DNA of 64,000 nucleotides from Patiria miniata (taxonomy: Eukaryota; Echinodermata; Asteroidea; Valvatida; Asterinidae), in the NCBI RefSeq assembly GCF_015706575.1, contig NW_024037063.1, positions 17,918,927 through 17,982,926 on the forward strand. The letters run 5' to 3'. The notes below the pieces were generated by a model that saw only the letters and a list, made by a program, of their open reading frames with translations, was not told the origin of the DNA and did no database searches. Every line of letters begins with the position of its first letter. Position 1 is the stretch's first letter. Below are positions 59,901-64,000 of the stretch, piece by piece. Position numbers and translations under genes: made by a program.

Positions 59901-60875
59901 TAACCAATTTAAGGGAAAGAGTCCAATTTTCATATGACACCGGATCACCAACAAAACACCCCACTAATGTCGGAATTGCACTGCTTTAAAATTGTAACAA
60001 AGTAGAGTAGAATAAAAACAAGAAGATAGGTACAAAGATACTAGGTAAACCCTCTAGCTAAAACTGACCAATGGCGTTTTGGAGAAAGACGCTCCAGCCC
60101 ACCAGGAACGCCCAGGCCTCTCCCATGCAGATGTATGTGTAGACGTAGGCGGAGCCAGCCTTGGGAACGCGTGCCCCGAACTCGGCATAGCAAAGAGCTG
60201 GGAAGAACAAACAAGATTCTGAAGTCACTTTTGTTTGGGTCTGGATAAAAGTAAGAAAACGTGCAGTCTAAAGTGTGAGGCTCCGATCGTATGACGTCAA
60301 AGTACCACGTTACTTTTTGCTCAGCAAGTAACTCGATCTCGTGTACGGCGGGCTTTAAAGTATGAGACGAGTACTTTGTCATGAGTATGGTTATGAGTAC
60401 GAGTACGCGGGTATTATAGTACGGGTACGACGAGTACATTCTTCTAATGAGTACGAGTACGACTACGAGTACCAAAAATGTACTCGAGTACGGTCCGAGT
60501 ATTAAACAACAACACTCGATACAGCATTTTTTATTTCTTGCTTGAAATCAACATGACGTGTGAAAAGGAGCGATCTCTCCCAGTGTAATCTTTGCAAAAC
60601 CTAAATCGAGTTTCATCGAAACATATATCGAGTTGCTTACCAGACAGTGTGGCGACAATGGCCGCGATCAGGAAGGAGATAATCATGGCGGGTCCGGCCG
60701 TGAGTTTGCCCAGCACACCGGTGACAACATACACCCCGGCCCCTAGGGTGTTCCCCACCCCCAGCAGCACCAGGTCAAGGGTCGACAGGTACTTCCGTAG
60801 GTGGCTCTCTCTCTGGGTTTCTTCGGTGATGTTCTTCTTGCGGGTCAGAGCCCGTGCGATTGCACGTAGCACCAT
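53713..60875 (-). CDS. SLC7A: Cationic amino acid transporter (SLC7A CAT subfamily), complete 11-exon gene
   Basis: Eleven exons, joined 60875-60641, 60197-60069, 59634-59479, 59192-58887, 57829-57607, 56997-56858, 56619-56517, 55808-55627, 55265-55099, 54591-54483 and 53927-53713, give 1965 coding bases: 654 residues plus stop. Every intron is GT-AG and all phases agree. Family knowledge: CATs are plasma-membrane carriers of arginine, lysine and ornithine with 14 membrane spans. Seen here: GVGNTLGAG in span 1 (residues 39-47), [10 protein letters not shown] (81-90) with the glutamate the family needs in span 3, [11 protein letters not shown] and [10 protein letters not shown] before span 7, RQPQS then [10 protein letters not shown] near the C-terminus, and WVRYL before the last span. 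Length matches CAT1-4 (about 620-660). The ATG sits in CAACATGG, and the peptide [16 protein letters not shown] aligns with the family's N-terminus. The middle ([17 protein letters not shown]) resembles SLC7A4 while the C-terminal third resembles SLC7A1-3, so the paralogue is not assigned. Confidence 0.95.
54483..54591 (-). CDS. SLC7A: CAT gene exon 10 (VPMVPLIP to WVRYL)
   Basis: Residues 548-583. [30 protein letters not shown] strongly matches the penultimate CAT span. The acceptor is CGTTTTGCAG, phase 0, and the donor G|GTATGT. Confidence 0.94.
55099..55265 (-). CDS. SLC7A: CAT gene exon 9 (span 13 to RQPQS)
   Basis: Residues 492-547. It encodes [23 protein letters not shown] and a hydrophobic span ending [16 protein letters not shown], equivalent to the family's RQPES....FKVP. 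The acceptor used is TTGATTTCAG; an in-frame alternative TAG 15 bases further in would remove five residues. The donor is AAA|GTAAAC, phase 0. Confidence 0.92.
55627..55808 (-). CDS. SLC7A: CAT gene exon 8 (RYEPDYES and variable cytosolic loop)
   Basis: Residues 431-491. It opens with RYEPDYES, equivalent to the family's LRYQPE, then a poorly conserved loop rich in charged and small residues (about 440-475), and ends in span 12 (VVTFAVFLL). The acceptor is TGTGCAG and the donor A|GTAAGC. Confidence 0.93.
56013..56390. mobile_element. PIF/Harbinger-type MITE, copy 1 (CAT intron 7)
   Basis: Terminal inverted repeats of about 30 bp start GGCCAAAAAAAAGTCTCCGG and end with CCGGAGAC, a T run and GGGCC. 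The element is flanked by TTA on both sides (56010-56012 and 56391-56393). A three-base TWA duplication with GGCC/GGGCC termini is the PIF/Harbinger hallmark. It has no coding capacity. Two internal A-runs flank ACAGGT. Confidence 0.85.
56517..56619 (-). CDS. SLC7A: CAT gene exon 7 ([19 protein letters not shown])
   Basis: Residues 397-430 plus two bases. The encoded segment matches the family's LVDLMSIGTLLAYSLVAA region; LMPY replaces the common LLAY. The acceptor is ATATCTAG and the donor AG|GTGCTT. Confidence 0.93.
56858..56997 (-). CDS. SLC7A: CAT gene exon 6 ([12 protein letters not shown])
   Basis: Enters in phase 2 and leaves in phase 1; residues 350-396. It encodes [27 protein letters not shown], the family motif (F-x-M/L-PR-x-IYAMA-x-DGLLF), then span 10. 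The acceptor is CCCCCCAG, with its tract made largely of C, and the donor G|GTATACT. Confidence 0.95.
57247..57590 (+). mobile_element. tRNA-derived SINE in CAT intron 5
   Basis: The head has a pol III A box (TGGTGTATAGTGG at its start) and a B box (GGTTCGATTCC near 57306). Next comes the body TTGGGCAAGGCACT...CCCAGGAGTAAATGGGTA, then a 3' end CTTTATAAATATGCATTATTATT like the tails of SINEs mobilised by L2/CR1-type LINEs. It is inserted opposite to the host gene and ends just beside the donor of exon 5. Confidence 0.8.
57607..57829 (-). CDS. SLC7A: CAT gene exon 5 ([11 protein letters not shown], span 8)
   Basis: Residues 276-349 plus two bases. The cytosolic [14 protein letters not shown] motif leads into span 8, then [23 protein letters not shown] and [11 protein letters not shown]. 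The acceptor is TATCCCACAG and the donor AG|GTATTT. The opposite-strand SINE in intron 5 ends within about 20 bases of this donor. Confidence 0.95.
57940..58539. mobile_element. Inverted-repeat element in CAT intron 4
   Basis: Bounded by a perfect 14-bp inverted repeat, CCCTAACGTGGCGC at 57940-57953 and its complement at 58526-58539. The motif recurs just inside each end (57957-57974 and 58308-58330). The interior is AT-rich without coding signal. No convincing target duplication, so the superfamily is unassigned. Confidence 0.55.
58887..59192 (-). CDS. SLC7A: CAT gene exon 4 (span 6, glycosylated loop, span 7)
   Basis: Residues 174-275. Span 6 ([12 protein letters not shown]) is followed by an extracellular loop of about 40 residues with a sequon NQT at 232-234 and two cysteines (226, 239) that could form a disulphide. 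Then come [14 protein letters not shown] and [13 protein letters not shown]. Glycosylation of this loop is known in mammalian CATs. The acceptor is CCTTTCCAG and the donor G|GTGAGT. Confidence 0.95.
59479..59634 (-). CDS. SLC7A: CAT gene exon 3 (SVARSASAY to span 5)
   Basis: Residues 122-173, phase 1 at both ends. It starts [19 protein letters not shown], matching the family motif SSVARAWSA, and continues into [15 protein letters not shown]. The acceptor is ACACAG and the donor CAG|GTAGGC. Confidence 0.94.
60069..60197 (-). CDS. SLC7A: CAT gene exon 2 (spans 3-4)
   Basis: Residues 79-121, phase 1 at both ends. It carries the family signature [18 protein letters not shown] and then [16 protein letters not shown]. 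The acceptor is TTCTTCCCAG and the donor G|GTCAGT. Glu84 corresponds to the conserved span-3 glutamate required for transport in mammalian CATs. Confidence 0.95.
60368..60506. repeat. Degenerate GAGTAC tandem repeat in CAT intron 1
   Basis: About fifteen scattered copies of GAGTAC/ACGAGT on the plus strand. Low complexity, ending about 135 bases from exon 1. Confidence 0.7.
60641..60875 (-). CDS. SLC7A: CAT gene exon 1 (start codon, span 1)
   Basis: Encodes residues 1-78 plus one base of codon 79. A basic cytosolic N-terminus (RALTRKK) precedes span 1 with GVGNTLGAG, and span 2 ends in AAIVATLSG. The donor is G|GTAAGC. A possible acceptor (TTCAG) lies 17 bases before the ATG, so an upstream non-coding exon is possible. 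Confidence 0.95.
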
Positions 60876-61508
60876 GTTGCCCTAGGCTTCGTCTGAACCC
60901 CACACCACCTATTTGCTGGTATCGGCGTCTCGACAACTGCACCACCGGTTGGGCTGTCTTTGTTAGTTAGAATCCTGTATTGCGAGTTCGAGTAGACCAA
61001 CTATGTCACCAAATTTACCGACTCTGATGGGTTGTAAATTCCAATCACACTTTAAATACCAAACTATTATACAAAAACAACACAAAAACATTCCGGTATC
61101 CGGCTAAGACATTCCATCCCATGAATTAAGACGATCGCCAGAAAGGTTGTGGGTACATCATGCCAGGCGATATGCAATTGCTTTAGCTGAAAAAGGGCTG
61201 TTTTCTTGTTTTCTTCTGACATTCCTTCTGCAAGAAAGTGTCTGTAATAAATGTCGCTTGCTATATATAAGTCATGAAAGACTAACTTAGTGTACATCCT
61301 TTATACAGCATCGAAATAAAGTTTAGCACAAAAAGTCCATGTATGTCCAAAATCGAAAACCCTTTTTTTTATCTCGACAAATTCAGTTACTTGCACTTCG
61401 ACGGTCAGCAATATATATACGAACAAGATTATTGTGTTTGATTTTTTGGGCATCTGCGGACACAAAAGCATTAAAAAAAATAGTGAAACGTTATTGCTAG
61501 AAATCACT
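60876..61508. other. CAT gene 5' flank
   Basis: Should hold the 5' UTR and possibly the promoter. No TATA box or initiator can be assigned. AT-rich from 61010 on. Confidence 0.4.
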
Positions 61509-61509
61509 T

Positions 61510-61835
61510 ACACCATTATTTAGGACATTATTTAGGGTCAAAATGACACTTTGCCGACTCATTAACCTCAGCAAAAATGTCATTTTGAGCCAGAAAAGTG
61601 TCAATTGTGTCCACGACGCCTTTCTCATTGACCTGTTATCCGGGTTCTCTTCAGCCCGACACTTTTTCAGGGTCAATATTGGTACTGTTTCGGGTCAAAA
61701 ATCAAAATGACACTTCTCTGACTCATTTCCCGGGTCATTTTGACCCAGAAACCTTCGACAAAAGTCATTTTGAGACAGAAATATGTCAATTGTGACCGTG
61801 ACAAGTGTCAGGCCGGAGAACCCGGACTTCGGGTC
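61510..61835. repeat. GGGTCAAAATGACACT repeat element, copy upstream of CAT
   Basis: Contains many forward and inverted copies of GGGTCAAAATGACAC and GTCATTTTGA with CCCGG blocks. Same family as 40813-41045 and 45915-46172; not coding. Confidence 0.6.
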
Positions 61836-61908
61836 AAATCGGAAAGGGGACCTTCTAGATTGCATTCCGTAAAATCACAAGTGCACATTTCTCCAATACC
61901 TTTAAGCC

Positions 61909-62026
61909 CTAAGAGACGAGCATTTGACGGTAACTCAGTTGACAGAGGAGCAGATGTTGCACTGCCACATAGATGAGGATAGCAACGAGGCAGATCAAGA
62001 CGAACACCAACGCAGTGATCCAACTT
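61909..62026 (-). CDS. Candidate terminal exon with C-terminal membrane anchor
   Basis: An acceptor-like CCGTACAG is followed by 38 codons and a stop. They encode SWITALVFVLICLVAILIYV, a clear single transmembrane helix, then a short tail AVQHLLLCQL...VS. Codons favour G or C in the third position (TTC, GTC, CTC, ATC), unlike the AT-rich surroundings. It would be entered with two bases from an upstream exon, beyond the Harbinger element or past the window edge. The layout (one helix plus a tail of about 18 residues) suits a tail-anchored or type I membrane protein; inner-nuclear-membrane proteins of the LAP2/emerin kind end this way, but I do not recognise the family. It could be a chance open frame. 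Confidence 0.4.
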
Positions 62027-62260
62027 CTGTACGGTATACAGAATCTGTGATAAATACCAATAGGGGAAGAATTAAAATGAATAAGATCTAATCTGGAGGC
62101 AAAGCAAGCAACAGACGTCAACTCGCCAATAAGTGCCCGGGTCGACTGTTTCACGGTTACGGTGGATCATGGATTGCGAAAGTATACTTTCTAATGTCCA
62201 AAGAAACCAGGGACCTGTTAAGACGAGTGAAAACATGGGCGTCGCTCGACCATATTGAAT

Positions 62261-62277
62261 GGGGGGGGGGGGGGGGG
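62261..62277. repeat. 17-base G run
   Basis: Lies about 200 bases from the second Harbinger MITE. Confidence 0.95.
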
Positions 62278-62473
62278 TACCATCATAAAATTTGCCGACG
62301 GACCGTCACGCAAAATGGTAGTCTGTAGCACCTTGTAAATCCTTATAAAGGTGCTACATAATGGGTCTCATAGTTCTCATTAACTTGAGGGCCTCCGTGA
62401 AAAGCAGTGCCTTGCACTGATTGGAGTTTACCCTTATAATAGATGACGTTAAAAAAAAAAAAAAAGATCATAA

Positions 62474-62836
62474 GGCCCAAAAAAAAAAGTCTCCGGTTTC
62501 TGATATGCGCGCGCGTCGCCGTATCCATGCGCGTCGGCAAAATGAAAAAGTTTTTTTCCAATGAAAGATGATGTTTCAAAACCGCCAAACTCACTGGTTT
62601 GACTGGAATCCTGCTGCTGCACAATTTTAACGTTTTTAGATGGGGTTATGATCGAGAATAAGCTTTATGTGGCCTCTCTGGTCTCCCATAATATTTGCAC
62701 TAAGTTTAGTCGGGCACCATTTGCAGTCATCAGCCGACATTTGAAGCAAAAAAAACAGGTAAAAAAAAAAAAAAGCCGCGTCGCCGCACCACTTTTTGGG
62801 CAAGCTCCATACCAGAAACCGGAGCCTTTTTTGGCC
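62474..62836. mobile_element. PIF/Harbinger-type MITE, copy 2 (upstream of CAT gene)
   Basis: Same family and orientation as the element at 56013-56390, close to identical over most of its length, and flanked by TAA on both sides (62471-62473 and 62837-62839). The two copies differ mainly in A-run lengths and small indels, which suggests recent spread. No transposase is present. Confidence 0.85.
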
Positions 62837-63301
62837 TAAAGAGCAGAGATTTATAATTAAATGGTAGTCTGATTTCCCGACCTGACACTTACCTGACCTT
62901 CGTTTCATAACTTGCATGTTTATATTTTGAAGCCGTGACAAAGAATGCACAGAAAACACAAGTTACACAACGGTGCGCAAATCACACATCATTACGGATT
63001 GGCCAAAGCAATTTGGCGGCAACCCCCTTACGCTGAATGGCTGCCTTAGGATCCAAACGCTGATTGGCTGCCTTAGAATCCTGCCGCCTCAGATAAGATG
63101 CTTCGTACAACGTCCGCAATCGTGCGACATTAGGCCTACACGGAAAGCAGGGAAATTTGTACACCGTACACCTCAGCAATATGTTTGCGTTGAGTATAAT
63201 GAATTTGAAATCTGTTATACTCAAGCTTCAATTAAGGTAGACAGACACCAAGGAATGCGTGTGAGTTACTGAGTTCGTTTCTGCAATGTGACGTTGAAGA
63301 A

Positions 63302-63862
63302 TAGAGGACAATACTGAGGTCCACAATTCCCGAAGGTGACGGTCGTGGTACAGAACATATGGGACGTCATCCTAAAAAGTTTAAGTACAAACAAAAGAGG
63401 GACAATGGGTCCACGATTGCAGGTAAATCACATTATGTGTGGACACACACGTGCAACATCAACGATGAATCGAGGACAGGAACCAAATCGAGGACGAACT
63501 CGATAAGTTTAGAAAACGTGTACAAAACCAATCGGAGCTCTTGCAAAAAAAATATGAGAGTATAGGCCTAAACAGAGGAAAAGGGAAGAGGAACAATAGA
63601 AAATCCTCAATTTACACCATAAACAAACCAACCTTGGTGTGTGTGTGTGTGTGTGCCACAGCTTCAAGTTTCATTCAAAGGTAGGGCAAACCGAAAACAT
63701 TAGGCGGTACCCAAGACCAGTTTAAATACATGTATAAAGATCAGTGGACCCCCTATTGTTCCTCATAACTTTTTAGGAAGACCTCCCATGCAGGCGATAT
63801 GTTTTTTACACGATCGTCAATCGTAAAACTTCGGGAATTGTGGAACATATTATTGTCCTCTA
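63302..63862. mobile_element. Foldback TIR element near right edge
   Basis: Long imperfect inverted repeats: TAGAGGACAATA at 63302-63313 mirrors TATTGTCCTCTA at 63851-63862. The match continues inward through CCACAATTCCCGAAG and further to about 130 bp per arm. The centre holds a TG microsatellite (63637-63655). A related half-element lies at 6455-6640. Confidence 0.65.
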
Positions 63863-64000
63863 CGTCCCATATCGAATGCATAAACAAACCTACACACACC
63901 CGCAAATATTTATTAGACGCCATTTTTCAATTAGATTAAATTCAATAATTCAAATTTGTACGTCGCTTGGGACAAAAAAAACCCAGGTATTCATATTTTC

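Overview
This is a eukaryotic nuclear window with spliced genes, roughly 40% GC, dominated by repeats and non-coding DNA. Its texture (frequent TACATGTA and TAGGCCTA words, many short terminal-inverted-repeat elements, tRNA-derived SINEs, long runs of C or G, short introns with GTAAGT-like donors) suggests a marine invertebrate deuterostome, most likely an echinoderm or other ambulacrarian. That assignment is inference from texture only.

One protein-coding gene is secure. On the minus strand, 60875 down to 53713, eleven exons join in frame through canonical GT/AG introns into a complete 654-residue cationic amino acid transporter of the SLC7A CAT subfamily. All intron phases agree, and the start and stop both lie in the window. 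Its introns carry a PIF/Harbinger-type MITE (intron 7), a tRNA-derived SINE (intron 5) and a 600-bp inverted-repeat element (intron 4). About 1 kb upstream on the same strand, 61909-62026 looks like the last exon of another gene, encoding a C-terminal transmembrane anchor; the rest of that gene would lie beyond the right edge.

From 1 to about 53.7 kb I found no convincing protein-coding exon. It is a repeat-rich intergenic (or very long intronic) tract holding: a non-autonomous hAT element with a perfect 8-bp target duplication (43.6 kb) and relatives; a TTAA-flanked family in five places; a mariner-like TIR element (44.9 kb); modular foldback elements (4.8 and 32 kb); two copies of a 490-bp repeat (16.4 and 27.6 kb); SINEs (24.5 and 26.9 kb); an interstitial TTAGGG tract beside a 27-bp minisatellite (7.5 kb); and a 595-bp minisatellite of a 21-22-bp GGGTCA unit (47.3 kb) apparently derived from a dispersed inverted-repeat family also seen at 40.8, 45.9 and 61.5 kb. 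Several CpG-rich islands (about 9.8-10.2, 11.85-12.1, 44.3-44.6, 48.4-48.6 and 50.0-50.4 kb) are the best candidates for regulatory elements or first exons. One holds a near-perfect HNF1-type palindrome.

I see no operon, CRISPR array, defence system or other clearly new multi-gene system. The most interesting material is the repeat biology and a few orphan exon candidates.
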